A stretch of 7,990 nt of DNA from DHVE2 group archaeon (GTDB taxonomy: Archaea > Thermoplasmatota > Thermoplasmata > Thermoplasmatales > Aciduliprofundaceae): the NCBI GenBank assembly GCA_015522955.1, contig WALG01000017.1:1-7990 (forward strand), written 5' to 3'. The first letter of the stretch is position 1. Each line of letters begins with the position of its first letter. Under the pieces are notes generated by a model, which searched no databases, was not told the DNA's origin, and saw nothing but the letters and a program-made list of their open reading frames with translations. The position numbers and the translations under genes are program-made. Below are positions 1 through 5,115 of this stretch, piece by piece.

Positions 1-1902
1 GTGGAGGAAAAGTTTTCAAGGCTAGCACCTTATGCAACTACCAAAAATGTACTTCTTATGAATGGAGAAGACCATCTTTTTCCAGAGGAGTTGCTTGGGG
101 ATTACATAGAGAAGGCAAAAGACCCACGGTTGCTACACAGCAATCTTGAAATCTTCCTTGAGGAAATAAGAAAAAATAGAGAGTATCTCAAAAAAATTCG
201 TGGGGAAATGAGGGATTGTAGAAGGTCACCCATACTCTCTGGTGTGCTTTCCACCAGAATGTATCTGAAGATAAGGAACCATAAATGCGAGACGCTCTTA
301 GAGAAATTCGTTGAACCTATTAGTGTCATTGCGCATCTTCATGGAATGCCCTACCCGAAGCACCTTATTCAGCAGGCCTGGAAATATTTGTTGCAGAATC
401 AGACCCACGATGGCATATGCGGTACCTCGGTGGATGAGGTGCATAGAGAAATGCTCACACGATATGCGTGGGTAGAAGAAATATCGGATTATGTGATAAG
501 GAAGGCAATCGCCTTTATATTTGGAGAGGAGACGGGAGATGAGCGGGAGTATATGGTTTTCAATCCTCTGAACTGGAAGATAAAGGAGAGAATAGAAATA
601 CCTGTATCTGGCACCTCTGCATTGCAACCCGTCGCAGAGGAGGGCGAAGATATTCCTTATGATATCATAGATAACCACATAATTTTCGTAGACTCACTCC
701 CTCCTGTGGGCTACAGAACCTATCACCTGAAAAAGGGTGCAAAACCCCGTGTTTCCAAGACAAACGAAAAAACCATAGAGAATGAATATCTGAAGGTCAC
801 CGCCAATGAAAATGGAACTGTAGAGATTAAGGATAAAAGAACAGGTATAAAATATGAATCTCTCAATCTTCTGGTAGATGAAGGTGATGCCGGTGATGAA
901 TACAACTTCTCCCCGCCAGAGGAAAATGAAAGAATAACGAGCCACTCACAAAAGGCGATGATTAAGGTACTGCGAGGGAATGTAGTCTCAAGGATATATG
1001 TGAAATTTAATTTACTTCTTCCAGAAGGTCTGAGCAGGGATAGGAGGAGAAGGAAAAGAAGAATGGTGCGTTGCCCTGTGAAAATAATTTATTCCCTCTA
1101 TCGTAGCATTCCACGGCTAGATATTAAAATTAGCGTCATGAATAGGGCAAAAGACCACAGGCTACGTGCTCTTTTCCCAACAGGAATAAAAGTGAATAAG
1201 GTTACAGCGGCTTCCCATTTCGGCGTGATAGAGAGGAGTGTGGAAAATGGAAGATGGGATGATTCATGGATTGAAGTGCCACAGCCCACAAAGCCCCATA
1301 AGGGTTGGGTAGATTTAAGCGATGATTTCTCTGGTTTAACGTTCGCCACCAAAGGCCTATCAGAATATGAAACTACACCTAAAGGAGATATATACATTAC
1401 TCTCTTGAGAAGTGTGGGCTGGCTATCTCGCAATGACCTGAAAACAAGAAAGGTGAGAGCAGGACCTGAGATTGAAACCCCTGAAGCCCAGTGTCTTGGC
1501 ACTCACGAATTTGAATACTCCATAATTCCCCATCCCGGTGGCTGGGAAAATGGATATATGCTTGCAAATCAATTCATCAATTTCTCCCATATATTTCCTG
1601 TTGCAACTCAAAAAAATGCCTCCGAAGACTTCTCTCTTCTCTCCCTTACTCCGCCTCTAACACTTTCCTCGATTAAGAGAAGCGAGGATAACAAAGGGGT
1701 AATCATTAGATTTTATAACCCCACTGACAAAGAGATTAATGGAGAACTGATTTTCTCCATACCCTTGAGAGACATCTCGGTTGTGAACCTCAGAGAAAAG
1801 GAAATCAATGAGAATGATGTTGAAATTCTGCGAAAAGAAAAGAGAGTAATCACAATCGCTGTAAAACCCTACAAAATTATCACACTTAAATTAATAGTGT
1901 GA
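1..1902 (+). CDS. Glycoside hydrolase family 38 alpha-mannosidase, 5'-truncated by the window
   Basis: Predicted alpha-mannosidase that hydrolyses terminal alpha-mannosyl residues; the exact substrate (oligomannose, mannosylglycerate or other) cannot be read from sequence. The 633 visible residues appear to lack the N-terminal part of the catalytic barrel, including the nucleophile aspartate, so the GTG at base 1 is probably an internal Val codon. Visible pieces match GH38 order: the end of the barrel with MNGEDH (residues 20-25), the helical middle domain with SGVLSTRMYLK (80-90), an Ala-Trp-Lys helix, and NQTHDGICGTSVDEVH (133-148). His136-Asp137 corresponds to the family's metal-binding His-Asp. 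A long beta-rich C-terminal region follows from about residue 180. No signal or membrane segment is seen in this part, suggesting a cytoplasmic enzyme, though the true N-terminus is missing. Stop TGA at 1900-1902. Family call is firm; specificity is unknown. Confidence 0.9.
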   Translation: MEEKFSRLAPYATTKNVLLMNGEDHLFPEELLGDYIEKAKDPRLLHSNLEIFLEEIRKNREYLKKIRGEMRDCRRSPILSGVLSTRMYLKIRNHKCETLLEKFVEPISVIAHLHGMPYPKHLIQQAWKYLLQNQTHDGICGTSVDEVHREMLTRYAWVEEISDYVIRKAIAFIFGEETGDEREYMVFNPLNWKIKERIEIPVSGTSALQPVAEEGEDIPYDIIDNHIIFVDSLPPVGYRTYHLKKGAKPRVSKTNEKTIENEYLKVTANENGTVEIKDKRTGIKYESLNLLVDEGDAGDEYNFSPPEENERITSHSQKAMIKVLRGNVVSRIYVKFNLLLPEGLSRDRRRRKRRMVRCPVKIIYSLYRSIPRLDIKISVMNRAKDHRLRALFPTGIKVNKVTAASHFGVIERSVENGRWDDSWIEVPQPTKPHKGWVDLSDDFSGLTFATKGLSEYETTPKGDIYITLLRSVGWLSRNDLKTRKVRAGPEIETPEAQCLGTHEFEYSIIPHPGGWENGYMLANQFINFSHIFPVATQKNASEDFSLLSLTPPLTLSSIKRSEDNKGVIIRFYNPTDKEINGELIFSIPLRDISVVNLREKEINENDVEILRKEKRVITIAVKPYKIITLKLIV

Positions 1903-2132
1903 AAAAACAATTATCTCCGGATGCATTATGAAATGCGATAAACTAGAGGTCAGAATGCTGTTTGATGTTCTCGTTAGACAATTTGAGGAGAGTACTTAGA
2001 AAGAAAAAACGAGAAAGGAGCAAAGCGAGTTATGAGCAAGCCCCGAATGGGGCGATGAGTGAATATCCCCCCTGAGATCATTTCTTTCAAAATTTCCACA
2101 TTTTTTCTCATGGATATAATTTTCATTTGGAA
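1903..2132. other. Non-coding gap with GC hairpin and T-tracts between mannosidase and tRNA
   Basis: No convincing gene is seen in these 230 bases. The + strand is purine-rich from about 1998 to 2040, with near-repeats GAGCAAAGC and GAGCAAGCC. A perfect 5-bp GCCCC/GGGGC hairpin with a GAAT loop follows (2040-2053), then a C-run (2067-2072). A T-run on the + strand (2101-2106) could end mannosidase transcription. On the - strand the complement of 1998-2011 is a T-rich tract that could end tRNA transcription; archaeal termination is typically at T-tracts. The compact structured block at 2008-2080 looks like a repeat element or small RNA, but only a genome-wide search could tell. Confidence 0.45.
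2040..2053. other. Perfect GC hairpin (5-bp stem, 4-base loop)
   Basis: GCCCC (2040-2044) and GGGGC (2049-2053) pair perfectly around a GAAT loop. It sits in the gene-free gap, flanked by purine-rich sequence on the left and GATGAG...CCCCCCTGA on the right. It is not followed directly by a T-run, so it does not look like a bacterial-type terminator. It may be the core of a structured RNA or repeat element. Confidence 0.4.
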
Positions 2133-2265
2133 TGCTCCGGCCGGGATTTGAACCCGGGTCACGGGCTTTCTTCAAAGCCCTCTGCCCCTTTGGGAGGTAA
2201 AACACCCTTTTCCAAAGGGGCTTTTCGAAAGGCCCGAATGCTTGGCCGGGCTACACCACCGGAGC
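2133..2265 (-). tRNA. tRNA-Glu(UUC) with a 58-nt intron
   Basis: Read on the - strand. The 7-bp acceptor stem GCTCCGG (2265-2259) pairs with CCGGAGC (2140-2134), followed by discriminator A (2133). CCA is not encoded. U8 is present, the D stem is weak (G-U, U-A, G-C, U-G), and the D loop contains AG...GG. The anticodon stem CGGGC/GCCCG (2236-2232 and 2166-2162) encloses the loop C-U-U-U-C-G-A once the intron is removed, giving anticodon UUC and so glutamate. The T arm is CCGGG-TTCAAAT-CCCGG with a 4-base variable loop. Exon 1 is 2226-2265 and exon 2 is 2133-2167; mature length is 75 nt before CCA addition. Transcription is divergent from the small operon at 2437. The nearest good TATA box is about 88 bases upstream, farther than usual, because a partial copy of the tRNA 5' end lies between them. 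Confidence 0.93.
2168..2225 (-). other. Archaeal tRNA intron with canonical bulge-helix-bulge splice site (37/38)
   Basis: The 58-nt intron lies between tRNA positions 37 and 38. In the precursor the anticodon stem is followed by a 3-nt bulge (AAA, 3' side). A 4-bp central helix comes next (C32-G, U33-A, U34-A, U35-G wobble), then a second 3-nt bulge (C36, G37, first intron A). The outer helix is a perfect 7 bp, AAAGCCC with GGGCTTT. This is the hBHBh' form recognised by archaeal tRNA splicing endonuclease, which cuts after the second base of each bulge and so leaves G37 joined to A38. The intron can also form GCCCCTTTGG/CCAAAGGGGC, which would compete with part of the outer helix. Confidence 0.9.
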
Positions 2266-2293
2266 ATTTTATGCGAAGATGGTTTGCCTGCCT

Positions 2294-2320
2294 CTTGAGG
2301 CGGGCTTTACCACCGGAGCA
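2294..2320 (-). pseudogene. Diverged duplicate of the tRNA-Glu 5' end (about 26 nt)
   Basis: On the - strand this begins with TGCTCCGGTGGT, identical to the tRNA-Glu start, and continues AAAGCCCGCC where the tRNA has GTAGCCCGGC. Comparing 2299-2320 with 2245-2266 gives 19 of 22 identical bases, and four more (CTTG) match after a one-base gap. The copies are 54 bases apart. The changes destroy the D-stem pairs, and no anticodon stem, anticodon loop or 3' half follows. It is therefore not a functional tRNA but a relic of duplication, or a leader element of the real tRNA. Confidence 0.7.
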
Positions 2321-2348
2321 CGGATGTGCGAGGATGAATAGAGTTGCC

Positions 2349-2357
2349 CATATAAAA
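2349..2357 (-). promoter_or_regulatory. TATA-like box for the tRNA-Glu transcript
   Basis: The - strand reads TTTTATATGG here, a good archaeal TATA-like box. Its centre is about 34 bases before the duplicated tRNA start (2320) but about 88 before the real tRNA start (2265). No AT-rich box is seen at the usual distance from the real tRNA, so transcription probably begins near 2327 and includes the duplicate in the leader. The inverse reading TATAAAAT on the + strand is about 85 bases from the + strand start at 2437 and a closer box exists there. Confidence 0.45.
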
Positions 2358-2404
2358 TTTTCTCCTACTTTCAGATTAAATTTATCCCCCACATTACCAC
2401 AATA

Positions 2405-2412
2405 TTTTTATA
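2405..2412 (+). promoter_or_regulatory. TATA-like box for the small operon at 2437
   Basis: TTTTTATA, centred about 28 bases before the GTG at 2437. This spacing would put the transcription start within a few bases of the start codon, giving a leaderless or nearly leaderless mRNA. Confidence 0.5.
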
Positions 2413-2436
2413 CCCCATTGCATTAGGCGCTCTTAG

Positions 2437-2613
2437 GTGATAGAAGTGGAGGAAAGGCTCTGCAGCATAGAATTTCTGGAAGATGGAAATGTTTTTATTG
2501 CGAAACTCCAAAGTCCCTTGGGTGGTGTGAGAGAGTACAGAGGTGCATCCTTCGATGAGGTACTTGATCAGGTAATGATAGAACTGCAGCAGGAATTCGA
2601 GGGTGTCCTATGA
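2437..2613 (+). CDS. Small protein of unknown function (58 aa, GTG start)
   Basis: Not recognised. The GTG at 2437 is chosen because a TATA-like box sits about 28 bases upstream and no stop intervenes; a second GTG at 2446 is an alternative. The protein begins MIEVEERLCSIEFLEDG and reads as two or three beta strands (residues about 7-34) followed by an acidic amphipathic helix (about 37-56). This is a beta-beta-alpha outline loosely reminiscent of HicB-like small domains, but no family can be claimed. Its stop overlaps the next start as ATGA (2610-2613), which implies translational coupling and a shared function. Codon use looks like that of its neighbours. Confidence 0.72.
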   Translation: MIEVEERLCSIEFLEDGNVFIAKLQSPLGGVREYRGASFDEVLDQVMIELQQEFEGVL

Positions 2614-2960
2614 TTCTTTCTGAGGAGGAGGAAAAAAGACTTCAAAGAGCGATAGAGAAATCTCCCAGGCCTTGGGTCTGGGTAGATTTGTTAACCAAAG
2701 AAGGGCCCACAGTACTGGAAAGGTATTTCCAGAGTTTGCTCAAGGGTGATATTCTGCACCACTGGTCCCCCACAACTCCAGAGGGCTACCTCGAAATTCA
2801 AGATGAAAAAGGCATAGTTATACACTGGGTATTGGGGGAGGAAAACAAAATAGTGAACATAGAATATCTTCAAAATGTGGATTTTGACGAAATAGACGAA
2901 TCTCTATCCTCAACGCTCATCCAGAATAGTGTTATAAGGCTCTTCTCTGAAAAGTTCTAA
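2610..2960 (+). CDS. Hypothetical protein (116 aa), second gene of a coupled pair
   Basis: Not recognised. The ATG at 2610 overlaps the previous stop by ATGA and is preceded by GAGGGTG (2599-2605), a Shine-Dalgarno-like sequence at short spacing. The protein is soluble-looking, with no signal or membrane segment. It has an acidic and basic N-terminal helix (SEEEEKRLQRAIEKS), a Trp-rich patch PWVWVDLL (about residues 21-28), a possible helix ending in LLKGDILHHW, a beta-rich middle (GYLEIQDEKGIVIHWVLGE), and a C-terminal helical stretch. The conserved-looking Trp and His cluster could bind a ligand or partner, but this is speculation. The gene ends four bases into the 3' end of the convergent gene on the - strand (2957-3472). 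Confidence 0.82.
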   Translation: MILSEEEEKRLQRAIEKSPRPWVWVDLLTKEGPTVLERYFQSLLKGDILHHWSPTTPEGYLEIQDEKGIVIHWVLGEENKIVNIEYLQNVDFDEIDESLSSTLIQNSVIRLFSEKF

Positions 2961-3472
2961 AGTTTTATTGTATACTCTATCCTATCCGTCCCCAAAAGTT
3001 TTTTCACGTCTCGAATACCACCATGTTTTTCAAAGAGTTTTCCCATAACTCCATCTATAAATGGAGATAGGTGTTTTGGTATCTGTGAAACAACAAGCCA
3101 GTATGTATTTTTAGTTTTTGTTCTATATCCCGTGTGGAAAATTGGCAAATATCGGCGCATTTCAATAACAATCTTCTGCACCGCTTCTCTTGGTGGAACT
3201 CTTCCCAAAAGACCAATGAAATTCACATTCATACGGCTTCCAAAATACTCACCCATCTCCTTTATCTGTTCCTCGCCGAGAACCTTTACTGCAGCATTCA
3301 AAGTGCGTAAAAGGTAATATCCAGGATAGTTTTCTTTGTTCTTTATCTCTGAATCTTTCATATATAGGACACCTTTGCTGTTTACTTCATCCAGAAATTT
3401 TTTGATGCCTTCAACCCCTTTCTTTTTTGAGACGTAATCGATGATTATTCTTATTGAAATTCCCATAACCAT
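2957..3472 (-). CDS. Uncharacterised 171-aa protein, possibly HNOB/DUF2378-like
   Basis: The ATG at 3472 is preceded by GGTGAG (3481-3476), a good archaeal ribosome-binding sequence; a second ATG two codons later is an alternative start. The protein is alpha/beta and soluble with no signal peptide. Its outline is an N-terminal helix, then a Tyr-Pro-Gly-Tyr-Tyr stretch (about residues 49-53), a helix with AAVKVLGEEQIKEMGEYFG, a beta-rich segment (RTKTKNTYWLVVSQIP), a helix with GVMGKLFEKHGG, and a short C-terminal strand. This order resembles small heme-NO-binding-like or DUF2378 proteins, which also have about 170-180 residues, but the similarity is by pattern only and no heme-ligand His can be assigned. 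It is divergent from the ROK kinase, and its 3' end overlaps the convergent gene at 2610-2960 by four bases. Confidence 0.82.
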   Translation of the reverse strand: MVMGISIRIIIDYVSKKKGVEGIKKFLDEVNSKGVLYMKDSEIKNKENYPGYYLLRTLNAAVKVLGEEQIKEMGEYFGSRMNVNFIGLLGRVPPREAVQKIVIEMRRYLPIFHTGYRTKTKNTYWLVVSQIPKHLSPFIDGVMGKLFEKHGGIRDVKKLLGTDRIEYTIKL

Positions 3473-3515
3473 ATTCTCACCTTAGACAAACTATGAGGAT
3501 TAATGTGTCTGATTG

Positions 3516-3524
3516 TATATAAAT
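3516..3524 (-). promoter_or_regulatory. TATA-like box for the 171-aa gene
   Basis: The - strand reads ATTTATATA, a near-ideal archaeal box, centred about 48 bases before the ATG at 3472. It predicts a leader of roughly 20 bases carrying the GGTGAG ribosome-binding site. It lies in the 96-base divergent interval shared with the ROK kinase. Confidence 0.55.
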
Positions 3525-3539
3525 CTTTTTCCCTATTCC

Positions 3540-3547
3540 TTTTATAC
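3540..3547 (+). promoter_or_regulatory. TATA-like box for the ROK kinase
   Basis: TTTTATAC, centred about 25 bases before the ATG at 3569. The spacing predicts a leaderless mRNA and supports this start over the in-frame upstream ATG at 3503. Confidence 0.55.
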
Positions 3548-3568
3548 ATTCTTTCCTTTACACCCATC

Positions 3569-4378
3569 ATGGCCCTAGGTATAGACGTAGGTGGCACCAA
3601 AATATGTGTTGTAGTGGTGGATGGCAAAGAGATTCTAGAAAAAAAGCAATACCGAACACCAAAAAAAGAGGTTATCCCCGCAATACGTTCCATTATTCAG
3701 AATTATGAGGAGGATAAAATAGGTCTTGCAGTACCCTGCTATCTCAGGGACAGTATATGCAAAGGCGCACCTAACGTAAAATCTTTGGAGGGAAAAAGAT
3801 TAAGAGACTATTTCAGGGATGCATATATAATTAATGACGCAGCAGCCATGGCTTACGGAGAATACGTCCTAAGAGATGAACAGTATGAGCCTCTTCTTCT
3901 CATATCCTTGGGCACCGGGGTGGGTGGTGGCTTAGTAATACATGGAAAACCCTATAAGGGTAAGGGGAGCGGCATGGAAATTGGACATATAAAAGGATTC
4001 TCCGGAAGAAGATGCGATTGTGGCAAGATTGGCTGTTTGGAAACTGTTCTGGGGGGCAAATATGTAGAGAATCTTAAAGAGAGATATATTAAGGCAAAAA
4101 ATGGTGACAAAGAATCTTTAACTTTTTTTGAAAATTATGGTGTGACTCTTGCCCGAGGTATTGCCCCTGCAATTCAACTTTTAGATCCTGAAATTATCGT
4201 CTTTGGGGGGAGTGTCTCTGAGGCATACAGATTCTTCTTTCCATCCCTGAAGAATGAGTTACGAAATTTACTCAGTTTCATAACTCCTGAGGATATACTT
4301 TTTGGAAGAGCAAAAGATTTCTGCTCTGCGGCATTTGGTGCAGCCGTACTTGCAGAGGGTCATGAACGAAGATTATAA
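3569..4378 (+). CDS. ROK-family sugar kinase (glucokinase-like)
   Basis: Predicted ATP-dependent sugar kinase of the ROK family, phosphorylating glucose or another hexose or N-acetylhexosamine in the cytoplasm. The ATG at 3569 starts MALGIDVGGTK, with the phosphate-binding DVGGTK at residues 6-11 at the normal distance from the N-terminus. The catalytic Asn89-Asp90 is followed by AAAMAYGE. The glycine-rich LGTGVGGG spans 114-121. The family zinc site is complete: Glu137-x-x-His140, then Cys149-x-Cys151-Gly-x-x-Gly-Cys156. The C-terminal part carries FGGSVSE and a final FGAAVLAEG stretch. At 269 residues it is somewhat short for ROK enzymes (about 300), mainly from compact N-terminal loops. 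No DNA-binding domain is present, so it is a kinase rather than a ROK repressor. Sugar specificity cannot be read. Confidence 0.92.
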   Translation: MALGIDVGGTKICVVVVDGKEILEKKQYRTPKKEVIPAIRSIIQNYEEDKIGLAVPCYLRDSICKGAPNVKSLEGKRLRDYFRDAYIINDAAAMAYGEYVLRDEQYEPLLLISLGTGVGGGLVIHGKPYKGKGSGMEIGHIKGFSGRRCDCGKIGCLETVLGGKYVENLKERYIKAKNGDKESLTFFENYGVTLARGIAPAIQLLDPEIIVFGGSVSEAYRFFFPSLKNELRNLLSFITPEDILFGRAKDFCSAAFGAAVLAEGHERRL

Positions 4379-4380
4379 AT
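4373..4380 (+). promoter_or_regulatory. TATA-like box for the L15e gene
   Basis: TTATAAAT overlaps the stop codon of the ROK kinase gene. It predicts a start of transcription near 4402 and a leader of about 40 bases, unlike the leaderless arrangement at the neighbouring genes. Confidence 0.5.
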
Positions 4381-4404
4381 ACATAAGGTTCATGCAGCGT
4401 TAAA

Positions 4405-4435
4405 GGAGATGTTCCTTCGGGAGAATCCTAGGAGG
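4405..4435 (+). promoter_or_regulatory. Leader hairpin and ribosome-binding site before L15e
   Basis: A hairpin with a UUCG tetraloop (4416-4419) has a 4-bp inner stem (4412-4415 with 4420-4423), one G-A mismatch, and a 3-bp outer stem (4408-4410 with 4425-4427). It can extend by two pairs past a bulged A. The strong Shine-Dalgarno AGGAGG (4430-4435) lies immediately after it, 7 bases before the ATG. The position suits control of translation or simply transcript stability; neither is shown. Confidence 0.45.
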
Positions 4436-4442
4436 CATATAG

Positions 4443-5042
4443 ATGTACAAACTACCCAAGAAAAAAGCCGCAAATATGTATGGATACGTTAAAAACGCTT
4501 GGAAGGAGAGAAAAAGGACCTATATAAGGGAGATACAGTGGGCCAGAATGATACAGTGGAGAAGGGAAGGTGCCATTGTGAGAGTGGAGCACCCCACGCG
4601 TATTGACCGTGCCCGAGAACTGGGATACCGAGCCAAGCAGGGTTTCATTGTGGTGCGTGCACGAGTGCGCCGTGGTAATTTACAGCGCCATAGAATTACA
4701 GGAGGGCGCAGACCAAAAAGAAGGGGATTGAAGAGAATACCGATGAGAAAGAGTACTCAGAGAATCGCCGAAGAGAGAGTGGCAAGAAAATATCCCAATA
4801 TGGAAGTCCTAAACTCCTACTATGTTGGAGAAGATGGAAAGCATCATTATTATGAGGTTATCCTCGTGGATCCGCATCATCCAGCGATAAAAAATGACCC
4901 GAAAATAAACTGGATAACAAACAGGAAACACAAGGGTCGAGCATTTCGTGGATTAACAAGTGCTGGTAAAAAGGGTCGGGGACTGAGAAAGAAGGGGATA
5001 GGTGCGGAAAAATCTCGACCATCTCGCAGAGCGAATCTATGA
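4443..5042 (+). CDS. rpl15e: Large-subunit ribosomal protein L15e
   Basis: Component of the archaeal 50S subunit (family eL15, absent from bacteria). The 199-residue length is normal for the family. The sequence is very basic and carries recognisable family segments. These include MYGYVKNAW near the N-terminus, ARELGYRAKQGFIVVRARVRRG (about 59-80), GGRRPKRRGL, VLNSYYVGEDGKHHYYEVILVDPHHPAIKND (about 122-152), and the C-terminal RAFRGLTSAGKKGRGLRKKG. The start is set by AGGAGG seven bases upstream. The gene has its own TATA-like box and appears to be followed by T-rich sequence that would end its transcript before the next gene. Confidence 0.98.
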   Translation: MYKLPKKKAANMYGYVKNAWKERKRTYIREIQWARMIQWRREGAIVRVEHPTRIDRARELGYRAKQGFIVVRARVRRGNLQRHRITGGRRPKRRGLKRIPMRKSTQRIAEERVARKYPNMEVLNSYYVGEDGKHHYYEVILVDPHHPAIKNDPKINWITNRKHKGRAFRGLTSAGKKGRGLRKKGIGAEKSRPSRRANL

Positions 5043-5077
5043 TTTTCCTAATTTTCTTGAATTTCTCAATTTTTCTG
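5042..5077 (+). terminator. T-rich terminator region after L15e
   Basis: Repeated T-tracts (GATTTTCC, ATTTTC, ATTTC, ATTTTTC) begin right at the L15e stop codon. Archaeal RNA polymerase terminates in such tracts without needing a hairpin. A separate TATA-like box for the next gene follows, which supports separate transcription units. Confidence 0.45.
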
Positions 5078-5084
5078 GACGCAA

Positions 5085-5093
5085 CATATTTAA
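5085..5093 (+). promoter_or_regulatory. TATA-like box for the HPS/RraA gene
   Basis: CATATTTAA, centred about 27 bases before the ATG at 5116. This favours a leaderless mRNA starting at or very near that codon, and supports 5116 over the upstream in-frame ATG at 5002, which lies inside the L15e gene. Confidence 0.5.
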
Positions 5094-5115
5094 CCCATCG
5101 GCTCATGTCTTTATT

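Noticed and set aside
1098..1502. A 134-codon frame antisense to the mannosidase
   Set aside because: It is a shadow of a clear family gene with no promoter, ribosome-binding site or recognisable protein sequence.
1928..1999. A 23-codon open frame (starting MKCDKLEVRMLFDVL) after the mannosidase
   Set aside because: Too short, with no ribosome-binding site or promoter at the right distance; open by chance is likely.
2049..2076. Possible box C/D small RNA (GATGAG ... CTGA)
   Set aside because: The C box lacks the full RTGATGA, there is no second D'/C' pair, and the flanks do not pair to make a terminal stem.
1974..2126. A 50-codon open frame on the - strand across the structured gap
   Set aside because: No promoter or Shine-Dalgarno site is seen, composition follows the repeat-like block, and the protein has no recognisable features. 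It could be reconsidered if conserved in relatives.
2281..2320. Split-tRNA 5' half made of the duplicate tRNA start
   Set aside because: The D stem is broken, no anticodon stem follows, and no matching 3' half or trans-splicing junction is seen; the intact tRNA-Glu lies alongside.
2127..2426. A 99-codon open frame on the + strand with an ATG at 2127
   Set aside because: It runs across the antisense of the tRNA-Glu gene, its intron and the duplicate, and has no TATA box or ribosome-binding site; it is a by-product of the GC-rich tRNA sequence.
3503..3568. Longer ROK kinase starting at the ATG at 3503
   Set aside because: It would add 22 hydrophobic residues before a normal N-terminus and would cover both promoter boxes; the ATG at 3569 has ideal leaderless spacing.
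5002..5115. Longer HPS/RraA protein starting at 5002
   Set aside because: The extra 38 residues overlap the L15e gene and its terminator; MPILQVALD at 5116 is the normal family start and has a TATA box at the right distance.
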